Shown here piece after piece: positions 10,681-21,649 of a stretch of 64,000 nucleotides of DNA. This stretch comes from Diorhabda sublineata (Eukaryota > Arthropoda > Insecta > Coleoptera > Chrysomelidae). The stretch is from assembly GCF_026230105.1 (NCBI RefSeq), contig NC_079485.1, positions 14,330,872-14,394,871 of the forward strand. The letters run 5' to 3'. The number at the start of each line of letters is the position of its first letter. Positions within the stretch are counted from its first letter, which is position 1. A program made the position numbers and the translations under genes. The notes under the pieces were generated by a model. The model saw only the letters and a program-made list of their open reading frames with translations, had not been told where the DNA came from and did not search any database.

Positions 10681-11795
10681 GCTTCGTATATATTTGAAGT
10701 TATTACTTCGCCACTTCTATTCATGTTAAATGCAGTTTGGTTCATAATTTTAGAATAAGTAGATTTGAATAATGCTGAAAATATTTTTATTTTAAATTAG
10801 TTTTCTCACTAGAGTATCAAAAACTCTTTATTTCAACAATTATTAGATAATTATCACAGATAAATCCATTATCTCTTCCTTATTCTAACGAAAATATATA
10901 TTTACTTAACTCAGTTTTCCCTAGTAATGACTAACGTCTACTACCTTCAGTTATTTTGTTAATAATGCTACAAATAAATAATTTTAAATTTCGTTTTGAG
11001 AGTCACTCGATTTTCATTGAAGTTATGGTGCAAACAACAAACTATGCCCAAAGTTTCTTTGCTTGACAGTGGTACAGTCTGTGTGGCAAAGATAAGACAG
11101 AAAATGAAGGTGGGTCTAATTTAGTAAATTGTGTTGTTCATCGGGGATAGTCCTACACACACAGAGACGAGATAGAATAATTTCCCGAAGGGTTTAAAAG
11201 AAAATTAATTTTCAATTATAAATAAGAATTGTTGTTTGGATTACGAGGTATAGCACATAATTATGTGACATGCAATTAAATATTTGTAATATTTTGACAG
11301 ATTTTTTCTAATATCTACATCATATGTTTGACATTTGTTTTCACTTTAGCATGTTTAAGTTAGTTTGTCATTCTGGGATAATATTTTCTGACAATTACCT
11401 ATACGTTACATTATAAAAATTGAAATTAGTAGATAAAATAAATTGGTACGTCTATGGTAATCTTGGTTATCACAAAAATCGTAAAAATATATCCTTCTGG
11501 AAGATGAAATATATGTCTAATTAAAAATGTAGGATATGAAGAAAGCACGGCGTCATTAGGGGGTGAGTAAAAACGAGAGAATTCATAACTGGTGCAATAT
11601 AATGTCTCGAGAGCATTCAGCGTCATTTTAAAATAATTATTTCTCTCACGATGAGAACTGTCACACTTTTTTATATTCTTTCTACCCGAATACTTGAAAA
11701 CAAAATCAAATTTGGAAATTGAAATTAGATGAAACGATTCAAATTTAACAAATTTTCAATAGAATACCAAATGAGGAACCAGAAAATTACTAGGG
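10681..11795. other. Unassigned AT-rich stretch
   Basis: No domain, TIR or ordered repeat recognised. The 66-codon minus frame at 11426-11626 is unassigned. Confidence 0.5.
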
Positions 11796-12445
11796 GTTGT
11801 TTATAAAATTTACATTTTTTAGTTGGCAACACCGCTTTATTTAACAACGCATTTTACAGCTATTAGTTAGTTTTTGTTTAGTTTAATTGGACATCTCATC
11901 ACGAATACACTTACATGAAAGCAAAACTTACAAATTGTTGAAACTTTTTATCAAACTCATCGTCTTCTGGTAAGTCTTCACGTTTTCAAACCAGTAAGAC
12001 TCCGGGCAGTGCGTACTGAAGAAGTTGTAGCCTCCTTTTGCAGCATGGACGAAGATCCAAAACAATCAAGTTGTCGTTAATCTCAGCAATTCGAACTTGA
12101 ATTATAAACTTTCAAGATTCTAATGTTGAGAATATGCCAATAGAAAAATTTATATTGAATAGTTATACAAAATTTTGTTCTCCGAAGCAAATATTTGGTT
12201 GAATGGACGTATATAACCAGATTATAAGCAGTATCTCAATTGGAGTGGAGATAATCCATAAACTTACTTTTTGGTGCGCTCTATAAGTTGATGGAGTCGT
12301 ATGTCTTCAAAACTGATGATGGACAAAATGTTACTGGTAATAGTGAAGGGTATGGGGATTTTTCTCATCTTAATAATCTGGCATTAAACTTGATGATAAG
12401 TGGTGCCAACAGGAATGATCTACGTGCCACACAGCTTTATAATTG
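11796..12445 (+). mobile_element. DUF4817-type mariner/Tc3-like transposon relic
   Basis: Leader GGGGTTGTTTATAAAATTT is followed by a decayed HTH (QNLQIVETFYQTH-like, about 11930-11965). Then VRTEEVVASFCSMDEDPKQ (about 12008-12065) matches the linker VRTPENIAAV..SVEEDP of insect transposons annotated with a DUF4817 HTH domain. After a deletion, ILFSEANIWLNG (about 12175-12205) matches the first catalytic block FSDEAHFWLNG, with Asp replaced by Glu at the catalytic position (FSE). NWSGDNP (about 12240) matches W.E.NP, and a KMLLVIVKG-like frame covers the following GQNVTVNGDRY block. Frameshifts and stops make it inactive. The C-terminal third is missing. Confidence 0.7.
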
Positions 12446-12719
12446 ATTTAATTGATGACAAATAATTTCACATAATTAATTGGTCATCAAGATCATGCAA
12501 TTTTGTATTGTCAAAAATCATTAAGAACAATAAAATTATAACAAATTTTTTTAATCGAAAGATTAATATATAGCATTAATGTTTGAAGATGATTTAGGAA
12601 TATGGCCACTGCGGTGGCTCTGGTATTCTTGACGACCAATTTTGAAGCATTTTCCCTTCTAATTTTATATAATATAATTTTATAAAACAGTTGCTTAAGC
12701 TACTCCAAATGCATGCATC
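12446..12719. other. Unassigned short stretch
   Basis: AT-rich; nothing recognised except ATGGCCACTGCGGTGGCTCT at 12602, which reads like coding DNA but closes quickly. Confidence 0.4.
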
Positions 12720-13587
12720 AAGTGTCGACGCATTCTTTCGATTCAGATTGAGGTACCTCCAAAACACATCAACCGCTTCTTCAAGTATAGAAAAACGTTG
12801 ACTTCGTAATTTATTTTGATCCGCGTGAATAAGAAGAAATCATTGGGTACCAAATTGGCGGATAAACCATTAATTCGATGCTTTTTCTGTTCAAAAACTG
12901 ATGAACAGCTCGCATTATTGTGGTAGAGAATGATTCGTCTTCTGCGATTGGGCAAACAAATGCTGGTGTACCTTCAGAATCATTCTAATAGAACGGCAGC
13001 GATATCTTCAGTTATTCCGGAAAAACAGGCGACCATTTGCTTCAAAGTGCTTCGTGCGTGAACAACTTCTGGTGAATTTGGTTCCTCTTGAAAGACCCAT
13101 ACAGTCGATTGTTGTTTTCGCTTGTCTCGATACTATAGACGTCTTTTGATGCATCGTGATTCAATTTTCTCATCATTTCTTTGTAACAATCGATACGAGC
13201 GTTCTTTTGACGATTGTCAAATTATGTATGTCATTGGAACTAATGCCCAAGTATGCGTCAATCTCACAGTATGTCTCATGATAATCTTGCAATATCATTG
13301 TACGTACGACATCGATGTTTTCTGGCAAAACAGCCGATGTTGGAACGACCTTCACGAAATTCATTCTGTAGCGAAGTGCTAACACAATTTAATCCACGTC
13401 GACAGTCTTAGACAATCAACGCAGGAAAAGTTTAGCGATTTAAATCAATTTTTTAGTCAAGAGGTATGTTTCAAGTATTTGTAAATAATTCCTATGAGTA
13501 CGTTTGCAATTAAAAATTATGGCAATGTCATATTTGACATATTCACATCAGTATTGCCATATTTTAAAACTTATCGTTTTGTTGGTA
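12720..13587 (-). mobile_element. CYDFRRGL-family mariner, longest copy in the window
   Basis: Minus strand. The 5' leader with the CTGATGTGAATATGTCAAAT motif (about 13550) is shared with 4203 and 8807. Coding order: LPENIDVVRTMILQDYHET (about 13330-13275), the EIDAYLGISSNDIHN block, the VDWLQRNDEKI-like frameshifted region, QQSTVWVF, a long frameshifted SKQMVACF-like block, NNASCSSVFEQKKHRI (about 12935-12885; the second catalytic region, where HHDNA has become YHNNA) and LVPNDFFLFTRIK (about 12870-12825; the third region with D34D spacing). The DFRRGL exon itself is reduced to a CRRGLN-like frameshift. The second catalytic Asp is Asn. The 3' UTR and right TIR are missing. It is a pseudogene. 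Confidence 0.8.
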
Positions 13588-14929
13588 AAGAATTTTATTT
13601 CGATAACTAAAATTAAAATCGCTTTGAGTATTGTTCATTACGTGACCCTTTTTTTGAATAAACGCGCGAGAGTTCATTGCTCCGTCATACTGTAAAATAG
13701 CCTACAACCCCCCACTTAAGCACCCCCATGTACTGATTTAATGTCTTAACATCCACCCCCATCGTAGTTTTCTTGATACGTTAAGGACCCCAAAAAGGAG
13801 AATTTATTGTAGGACTGTACGCTGCGACAATGTGCATTTTTCTTAAAAGTGTTGCGCAATGGAAAGGCTCTTTTATGCGCGGATCGTTAGAGAAATTGTA
13901 GGGAACATGCGCAATTGATAAAAATGATAGGGAAAGATTGTGGCTCACTCATAGCGATTCGGTAGGTCTAAGACGAATTTTCTGAAAAAAAAAATTTTTT
14001 CTTTAGAAAAAAATATGAAAAAAATTTTATTTTTCTAAGAAAGCTTTAGTTCTAAATATCCATTTTAAAATTGATAATTAACTTAAAGCATGTTTTAGTT
14101 TCCTAACCTAAAAAAATGGACTGGTCAAAACTTTTTGTACGGTATAGTTTCAGAACTGAAACTCTTTTTAGTAGTTCCTGAATTAATTGTTAACTAATTT
14201 ACCATTAAATCCATTATAGGTAGTTTGTAATACCTTTCAATGTAACGTTTTACTTAATAATTATTAGTAGAAAGGTTTCAATATAATATTTATTCAAATA
14301 ATCCATAGAGAGTAGTTAGAATGTAGTTGAATTGATAGATTTGAATCGTACAAGTATTAGTAATTGCTGTGGCTTTTTAACGCAAATAAATCTTATTTAA
14401 AAGCTTCTGTTGTTTTGCTTTTTTTTATTTCCCTTGCTTATTTTAATCCCGCTTCCTGATAAACCCATGCTTAGTATTATGAAGAAACTTTTAGATTTTG
14501 ATTTGCTTGAATTTGAAATTTTTGTTCAACAATGTGCTTTCACCTTTGAAAACATATAAATACGAAAGTAATATCTATAGAATATGCACGCTCGATTCTG
14601 TTCCCGGAAAATTAACATAACCTCGAAAAATTCAAATATTCACTTAATTGGTTGGTTTTATTTTAAAAAAGGACAGACTTTTCTTTATTTAAAACATTTC
14701 ATCTCTCTCTTTCGATTGCAAGAACATTTTTGAATGCGCCTCAACTAACATAGCTGCAGTTTTTTATACATGAGCCAAAAAATAAAAAAATATTTTGAAC
14801 AGAGAAGGAATTTTGAATATCAGGAGATATATGGTGAGTAAAATTTTTAGTTAAAATATTCAGAACCAAATGGTTACAACAGAAAAATTTATTTTACAAA
14901 ACATTTTCAATTTTACATGAACAACTATG
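13588..14929. other. Unassigned stretch with C-rich and A/T-rich segments
   Basis: A C-rich piece (ACAACCCCCCACTTAAGCAC near 13704) is followed by 13790-13970, which is less AT-rich than its surroundings and repeat-free. The region then passes into poly-A/T runs near 13985-14030. No domain recognised. Confidence 0.4.
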
Positions 14930-15245
14930 AGTATACACACGGGGGTGGTTCGAATATAAACCAGAATATAAAAAATTGTATTTTTGGATGGCTTCATCGT
15001 AAAAATCTCTCAGCGTATCATGTATCATTTGCGCAAAGATTCTACCTGCGCATTGCTTTCGAATCGCAGTCCGCCAAATGCCTCAATGATAAATAAAAAA
15101 AAAATCGTATAATGACAAATCAAGACTATAAGGAAGGTGTTTTAATGGTTCCCAACACAATTCTTTCAACGTTTCCAACGGAAGCCTAGCTGTATGTGAT
15201 CTAGCATTCTCTTGGAGGAATGGAATATTGGAATATCGCTACATT
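14930..15245 (-). mobile_element. Mariner relic, C-terminal half
   Basis: Minus strand, read from about 15225: LQENARSHTARL (second catalytic block, with Asp replaced by Glu), then LKHLPYSLDLSLYDFFF (third block, PPYSPDLAPSDFxLF), a frameshift, then YDEAIQKYNFLYS at the C-terminus. The order and spacing match the end of a mariner transposase of the group that has LxKIxELGWEVLPHPPYSPDLAPSDY. The N-terminal half is not present. Confidence 0.7.
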
Positions 15246-15299
15246 TTGATCTGTAGAAAGTTTGCTTTTAAGAGACTACAATAATAATTGAAAAGTGTG

Positions 15300-15725
15300 T
15301 TAGGTTCAATCTAGAAAGGAACTACCGCAAACAGGAGATCAAGCAGCCATTAGAGCTCTAAGCTCCAATATGATAGAATCCAAATTCGTTTGATAAAAAT
15401 TTCTCTCATGTAAGTGAAACCTCAAGATTATAAAACTGGAAAAACTCCCAGGGGTCAGATCTGGTGAATACGTTGGGCTGTCAACCAGTTTGAAGTGAGA
15501 TTCGTTATCCATTATAATTACAAAAGTGTGGAGCGGTGCGTTGTCTTCTTTGAAAAGCACAATCCCTTAACTACCCCAAAAACTCTCTACCATCACTTTA
15601 GAAGTGATCATTCAAATGCGCTTTGTGTCCAGCGCGGTACCCAGCGCGCAGATGGCTTGCGCATGCACAAATCTTCAGTCATGATAAGGGAAATCCGTTC
15701 TTTTGATATTTCGATAGCTTCTTAA
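15300..15725 (-). mobile_element. Second mariner relic, catalytic fragment
   Basis: Minus strand 73-codon frame (15560-15339): FKEDNAPLHT (HQDNAPxH with Gln to Glu) and HFKLVDSPTYSPDLTPGSF (PPYSPDLAPSDF with the third Asp lost), then HLHERNFYQTN, equivalent to the L.GKKF segment. The wording differs enough from 14930-15245 to be another family or a much older copy. The sequence upstream to 15725, with GCGCGGTACCCAGCGCGCAG, may be its 5' part but cannot be aligned by eye. Confidence 0.6.
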
Positions 15726-16789
15726 ATTCTAAATTAGAATTAAGACATCATTATCTCTCATAGCTGTTGCTGTAGAGTTTAACCCACATCATCTCCCATG
15801 GAAAAGCCTTGTATAAATGTATAAAAATTCCAATATTAATTTCTATAAATTGCAAAAATTGTTAAGCTTCATTATGAATGCGACGCACTATATATTTCTT
15901 ATATTTGTCAAAATCTTCTTTTTTTGTTTTATGTTGAGTTTGATTAAATGTCATTCACAGTGAGACATATTTTCCACCAACGTCTCAATCATGTTTCGAT
16001 TTATAAAACGATTTAATATTTTCAAGTTTTTCCTAATTTTAACGCCCAGTACGGAATCTGTGGTCCAAAATCAGCCACATCGGTGAATAAATCTCAATAA
16101 GCAGCCATAATAGTTCATTAAAAAAAAACCAAAAAAAACAACACTACCTTATCATTGTGCAACAATTTCCTATCCTGTAAGCTCTCATTCCCGGCAATAT
16201 CCTGAAAGTGCTGTTGTATTCATATATTGTTCGAAGCGCCGAAATCGCCGGTTGGGTTATACGGCCTTTTGGTATAGTAGCGCCATCCCGGTGAAAGCAG
16301 CTGAACACAATTTGTTGTTATTTCTACCAGCAGAGGGTCGCGAAGAACTAATAGCTAGAAGATTCTTCATTTGAATAAAGTCGTATTTTTTTAATAGCAG
16401 GGTTGCGCTTTTCAAAGTTTGCATTGAAAGAGACCGTTGGGCGCTTTGCGATATTTTTTTTTTCATATTAAAAAAATGAATCTGAACATTCTTGCTTGGT
16501 CCAGAAACTTGTCAATATTCTGTAGTCCAAATACGAATTAGGAAACAATGTAATAATATATAGTGTCATTTATATTGAATACTAGATAAAACTTATGATT
16601 TAGTTCTTTTGAAGAGCAAGAAATTGATCATTTCTCAAAGAACACGCTAGGAATTATCAAATTACATAAGTTACGTTTAATAAACAATAGGAATTTATAT
16701 ATGAAAGAAATGGAGTTTGATAATCATCAAGAGATTAATGCACTATTTCATATCTAGATATAAACAACCAACAAAGCTTAGAATTCCTT
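15726..16789. other. Unassigned stretch
   Basis: The minus frame 16257-16466 (69 codons) is unrecognised. Its downstream sequence contains GATGGCGCTACTATACC, which resembles the 5' leader of the irritans-like mariners (GATGGCGCTACTAGTACC at 665), so a highly eroded minus-strand mariner end is possible. Otherwise nothing was seen. Confidence 0.35.
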
Positions 16790-17238
16790 TTAAGATGAAA
16801 AGCTATATACTCCGTAACAGCTTCTAATCCTCTGCAAGGCCCAAATTCGTTTATCTTTGGTTTCTCCACACATTTGTCCTGAGGATTATCGACTCAGAGA
16901 GCAATTCGATTTATAGGCGATCCAAAGTTTAACCAGAAAGTTGGACAGCTTAGATCATAGACGAAAGGTCGCTGATCTGATTCTGTTTTACCGATACCAC
17001 CACGGCAAATGCTTTCCCAAGCTGTCCAACATAATCCTACCTAGAGTAGTTTTTGTTCATCCGACAGACAGACTTGGTTCATGAACTCCGAGTTCCAAGA
17101 ACTCCAATTCATCGGGACTCCTTTCTGTGGATAAATGCAGCTACCAAGGCACGTCTTTCTCAAAAACTACAGCCTACAGACGTTCAATATCAATATCCAT
17201 AGTCATCTCTACATAGCAGACACCCTATTGTGCTGTTT
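16790..17238 (+). mobile_element. CR1/Jockey-like RT tail, best-preserved copy
   Basis: Plus strand. After a decayed segment, DSLDHRRKVADLILFYRYH (about 16945-17000) runs into GKCFPKLSNIIP, then PTDRLGS-like and SFQELQFIGTPFCG remnants, then LPRHVFLKNYSLQTFN (about 17135-17185) and NIHSHL. This is the conserved C-terminal signature (SL..RR.V..L.LFYRYYHGRCS.EL, S..WN.LP..VFP..Y....FK..I..HL) of CR1/Jockey-type ORF2. It belongs to the same family as the minus-strand copies at 6286, 8022, 36190 and 62130. The RT catalytic core is missing. Confidence 0.8.
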
Positions 17239-17955
17239 TTTTCGAATAAAAACATTTATTGATTGTTTGGGTACTTATTCTGGCAGGATCGACAGTTCTG
17301 AAAAGGTCATCATGTTGTTTTATGATCTCGCACGATGTTCCAAGAGCCAGTGATTTAGTCAAATTCTCCAGAATAAGGTCATACAAGAGCTTTTTCATCG
17401 TTTCATTATCAAAAAATGAGCATCCAACTTCATTTAAGCTAACAAAATATTTCAAACTAAAATCTAATTGAATAAATGAAACTTATTTATTACCCAAAAA
17501 ACCATCCCTGCTTTTGCAAGCGAAAATGAAAACTAGAATTACGGTGAAAGAATCTAGTATCGAGGAGACTTATTATTGCTTGGCTTGGTATGAGTTCCAG
17601 GTCCCGTAATTTGGTCTTGTGGATGTTCTATGGTTCTATGACTGGAGCAAGCACATAACAACTATTCCAAACAACATCTATAGTATCGTTAATTTTAATG
17701 ATTAATAAATTGCGCCTCCATCGTGCAAGAATTGTCAACTAACATTTAGAAGGTTTGTCCATATAATTTAGTCGACTTCATGTCCCGAATACTGTGAAGT
17801 TGGTTGGGGCTCAGGCGATATGGAACGACCTGGAGCAATTCAATGTTTGAAAGTTAATCACTACAAAGCGGAGATGTATTTAAGCTGCTGTAAACGTCCC
17901 AGGAAAGTCCCAGAAGTACCTGATTTGACCTAAAGATACCGGTAGTTTCAGTGAA
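17239..17955. other. Unassigned stretch with a 76-codon minus frame
   Basis: The minus frame 17225-17455 reads NEVGCSFFDNETMKKLLYDL and looks protein-like (mixed hydrophilic, low repeats), but I recognise no domain. It may be a fragment of an unrecognised transposon gene. Confidence 0.4.
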
Positions 17956-18960
17956 TCTGTTAAAATGGAAAAAATTGGTCATCATTATGAGACACAATAA
18001 TTTATGAGGAGCGTAGGCCAACCAATATAAAAGATAAACTAGATTATACTCTGGGTTATCAACAGTAAAATATTGGGTAGCAGAGTTTAAGCGAAGCCGT
18101 ATGACCTACGAAGACCAGCATGTGGTCGATCAATTGAGGTGACGACTCCAGAAATGCTGAAGAAAATCCACTGGATTATCGTCGACTGAAAGTGCGCTAG
18201 CTAGCAGATATAATAGGCGTTTCAAAAAATGCTGTACATCGCATATTAACAAAAAATTTGGACATGAGAAAGGTGTGAGCAAAATGGGTGCCGCGTTTGC
18301 TTACAATGGAAAACAGCGTTGTGACTATGTTTTCATCGAGTGTTTGGTAATATTTCAGAAATAAAGCTGTTTCAGAACCATGGACGAAACGTGGGCCCAA
18401 CACTTCACAAGCAAAAGAACAATCAAAATAATGGACTGTAAAGGGAAAACTGGCTCCAAAGAAGGCAAAGAAAGTTTCATCTGCAGGCAAGGTCATGGCG
18501 TCGGTTTTTTTGGAATGCGCGTGCGGTAAGTTTCATTGATTTTCTTGCAAAAGGAAAAACTATCAACAGCGGGTATTATGCGAACTTATTGTAACGTTTG
18601 AGCAAGGAAATCAAGCGAAAACGGTCGCATTTGGATAAGAAGTGTTTCATTATCACCAGTTCACATATCCGTTATTGCAGTTTATAAAATTGAAGAACTA
18701 AAGTTTGAATTGTTACTTCATGCACCCTATTCGACAGATTTAGCTCCCTCGGATTATTTTTTGTTCCCATACTTGAAAAAATGGCTCGGTGGTCAAATAT
18801 TTTCCAATAATGCTAGCGGCTAATAGCGAAAAGGAGATTACGTTGAAAAATAAGATTTTTTCCAAAATTTCTGTGTTGCCTTTGTTGGGCCAGAAACTTC
18901 TGGAATGATCATTGTACTTATCATTAGTAACAAACATCATTTTATGGTTTTTCTAACGAT
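17956..18960 (+). mobile_element. Irritans-like mariner, near full length, inactive
   Basis: A start codon at 17964 opens MEKIGHHYE. The following blocks are in order across three frames: EFKRGRMTYEDQ-like linker, RRLKVRELADIIGVSKNAVH-like HTH2 (here frameshifted), LDMRKV, TMDETWAQHFTSK (18377-18420, first catalytic Asp), AGKVMASVFLEC, FIDFLAKGKTINSGYYANL (about 18533-18590), a decayed second block (HHQFTYPLLQ, catalytic Asp not legible), and PYSTDLAPSDYFLFPYLKK (about 18724-18780, third Asp). Length about 1 kb. Many stops. The end KISVLPLLGQKLLE (about 18860-18910) is shared with the copy at 46732, which belongs to the same family. Confidence 0.85.
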
Positions 18961-19485
18961 GTACTTTTTATTTCCAAATTTTCAAATAACCCGATATGTT
19001 TGTACAGAAACTAAAACTCATTTTCGTTAAAATTTTTGAATGGAGTTACCTTCAAGAGAATTATAGAATTATCCTAGATTACGAACCCGGAGCAATCAGC
19101 AATTGGTATGCTAATGAAATGATTCAATTGGAACTGTGGATATTTTCTACCAGATATCAATTAGCAAAAAATGATACAGTAAATAAAATAATTTAATCGT
19201 GTGTATTGATTTATTGGTTCTTCATTTCATTGCGGGAAGGGGTGTTGACTTTCTACTTAACGCAGGACGTTTACAATTTTATTTCGGTATACAGATGTAT
19301 CGGAAAAGTTCTGGGAGCATTGCAGTGTACCTATGTACCAAATGGGTTGAACTATAAAGCAAAATAGTACCACTAGTTAAATGTTAAATTTTTTTCTATC
19401 AATAAGTCAGTTAAATCAATTTAATTTGCCTGCTGTGTTTTATTAAATAGAATAGTGAATGTTATTTCGCTGAGGACAGGAATCA
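18961..19485. other. Unassigned stretch
   Basis: The plus frame 18996-19196 (66 codons) is not recognised. No repeat boundary was found. Confidence 0.4.
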
Positions 19486-20425
19486 TTTGAAGATAACCCA
19501 AAACATTGAATTAGCGATAGAAAATGACTGACACCTAAGAACAAAAGAAATTGCAGCAGAGACCAGCATTTCCAAAGCAAATGTTCTAAGGGTCCTACAT
19601 TCGGGCTGTAACCCAAAAATCCTACGGTGGATGTACATGGTAATTGTGAGACCAATCATCACATATGGGGTAGTGGTTTGGGGTACTAGAACTAGTCTGA
19701 ACCCCACAAGGAACAATCTCTCAAAGGTACAAAGACTGGGCTGCTTATGTGCAGCTAGGGCCATGATATCTTGCCCAATAGCTGCACTAGAAGTAATTTT
19801 AAATCTTCCATCTCTCCGCAGACGGAATCATCAAAGAAAGCCCGTTCCTAAATAATGAACAGGGCGTTGCATCGAAGAAGTTTAGCTTTGAGAAACACTT
19901 GACATCAATAATAAACTGTAAAAGCAAGTGGAACCAAAACATAAGCTCACTAAAGAGGGAGGAGAGAAGCCCTTTATAGGACCTGAACTCTTCTGTGTTA
20001 TCAGCTACAGAACAATGGAAAAAGCACAGGAAAGAAGGTAGGAGCAACCTCAGGGGCTGAGGCAGGAAAAAACTCTTCTGGTAAACTATAACCAGAGTAG
20101 ATCTGCTGAATGTATCAACCCTAAGAAGAACAATCTACGAATACTAACAAGAGCTCTATCGGGGCACTGTTGCCTCAACAAACACCTGAAGAAGCTAGAT
20201 CCAGCAGATAATGCGGCGTACAGATTTTGTGTGAAAGTGTGAAACATTAAGGAACTCCAGAGCACTACACCTTGACGGGTATAAAATAGAAGACGAAGAT
20301 CTTTGGCAATTGAAGCCATTTCACATTCTAGACTTTTTAAAAGGAGTGGGATTTATAGATCAACTGTAAATACTGGGTTTTCCAGTATCGAGCAAGACAC
20401 CATAGACCCCAAATCTATACATACA
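19486..20425 (+). mobile_element. Non-LTR retrotransposon with RNase-H-type tail
   Basis: Plus strand: an upstream LRTKEIAAE segment, RWMYMVIVRPIITYGVVVWG (19623-19682), VQRLGCLCAARAM (19729-19767), then AALEVILNLPSL (the RT-to-RNase-H connection). Next come an internal deletion of most of RNase H, GPELFCVISY, LTRALSGHCCLNKHLKKLD (about 20143-20202), the CxxC-like AYRFC, and YKIEDEDLWQLKPFHILDFL with one frameshift (about 20275-20340). The order matches the C-terminal part of the R1/I/Jockey-type ORF2 that carries RNase H and a terminal TGHCxLxxHL...CRFC zinc-knuckle-like region. Same family as 25690-26420. Inactive. Confidence 0.75.
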
Positions 20426-20449
20426 TATAAACGAGGGTCCTAGCATTTG

Positions 20450-21245
20450 AATATGACAAAAAGAAGTAAGTGTCTCGAATTCTCAGCGCAGGGTTGAAGC
20501 AGCGTCTAATAGAATATTATGAGCGTTATTTAGAGCTTTGCCACGAGAACCAAGAAAGTGTGATGTAATCAAATGGTTAAAGGTGATATCAGACGGTTCA
20601 CTTTTTATTCATTTCTGTCTTTCATTCAGCATCCTTCATTAAGAATGAAACGTCTAGTCATTAAATGAATCAAAAGTGATAAATGAGTTTATTAGCGAGC
20701 CTATCCAGCGATGTTGGATTTCGGCATTCGGCAACACGAAGAGAAGGTTCACTCGACGACATATTGGAGGAAATGAGCAAATAAAGTTTATTTTTTGGCA
20801 TTTTGTGTGTGTCTTGTAAGCGTGGAATGAAAAAAAGAGAACATACACTAAAGTGATCATTCATTCGAATGAAACGGAAAGTGAACAATCTGATATCACC
20901 TTAAAGGTATCCGAGACCCACAAGAGAAGCTATGGACTGAGATCGCAAGGTAGACCACGTGCCAAAAAAAGCAAAGGTCATGAAAAATACCAAAAAAGTG
21001 ATGGCTACAATATTTTGGAACTGCGAGGGTATCTTTTTCATTGACTTCCAGGAATCAAATAGATCCTTGAACGCAGCATTTTACTTTGACTTTGAATTAT
21101 CGAAAAAATGTTCGGCAAAATTAGCCGAGGTGTGCGCTTGATTCATGACAATGCGATGATGAAATTCAACAGGCGGTGTACGAATATTTTGACTAAAGAT
21201 GCATCATATTTTTATAGTGGCATAGATTTGTTTTTGAAAAGTGTG
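20450..21245 (+). mobile_element. Mariner relic interrupted by a small TTAA-flanked element
   Basis: Downstream of 20904 the coding order is clear: ETHKRSYGLRSQGRPRAKK (about 20912-20970), VMATIFWNCEGIFFIDF (20998-21048), NAAFYFDFEL, a frameshift, RGVRLIHDNAMMKFN-like second block (about 21120-21165, catalytic Asp present as HDNA), and a C-terminal LFEKCVEM-like end. Upstream, 20450-20576 carries a faint transposase frame (EYYERYLELCHENQ) consistent with the segment preceding the first catalytic block. The two parts are separated by 20581-20900. The family differs from the irritans-like and CYDFRRGL copies. Confidence 0.65.
20577..20904. mobile_element. Small inverted-repeat element with TTAA at both ends
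   Basis: Left end AGGTGATATCAGACGGTTCA begins at 20581 right after TTAA (20577-20580). The right end carries the reverse complement, GTGAACAATCTGATATCACC at 20881-20900, right before TTAA (20901-20904). The inverted similarity continues inward for about 40 bases with gaps (ATTCATT... against ...AATGAAT). Length about 320 bp and no coding content. TTAA duplication is characteristic of piggyBac-type transposition, but these termini do not start with the usual CCYT, so the superfamily is uncertain. It sits inside a mariner relic. Confidence 0.7.
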
Positions 21246-21645
21246 TGGAAATGAAAAAATATATCGAAAAATAATCACATTTTTTTTTATTTTTGATCTT
21301 TCGTTATAAGTAGACTAAGAACTTATGGACTGCACTAGTACATTAACTAAGAATGAAAGTTTTAATATTGAGCCTCAAAATTATATATTTGTTAAATAAT
21401 ATCAATTTTCAAGTGGAATCAATTTTAATTTTATGGAAAGTGGGCTAGAAGCAACACAAAAAAGTCAGAAATTTTTGCAAATCATTTAGAACAAACATTT
21501 TTTCAAAAGAAAATCAAAAAGACACAGATTTACAGATATAAAAAAATAAAAAAAATATTGTATCTAATAATTGGGGAAATATTAAAATATTAAAACATAA
21601 CCACCAATTTGGATTCAGAAATAAACATTCTATAATGAACCAAGT
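21246..21645. other. AT-rich stretch preceding the satellite
   Basis: No coding signal. The sequence becomes increasingly A/T-homopolymeric towards the satellite array. Confidence 0.5.
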
Positions 21646-21649
21646 CCGC

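Noticed and set aside
15570..15725. Confident extension of the minus-strand mariner at 15300
   Set aside because: The sequence is CG-richer but no mariner block can be read, so it is included only as possible.
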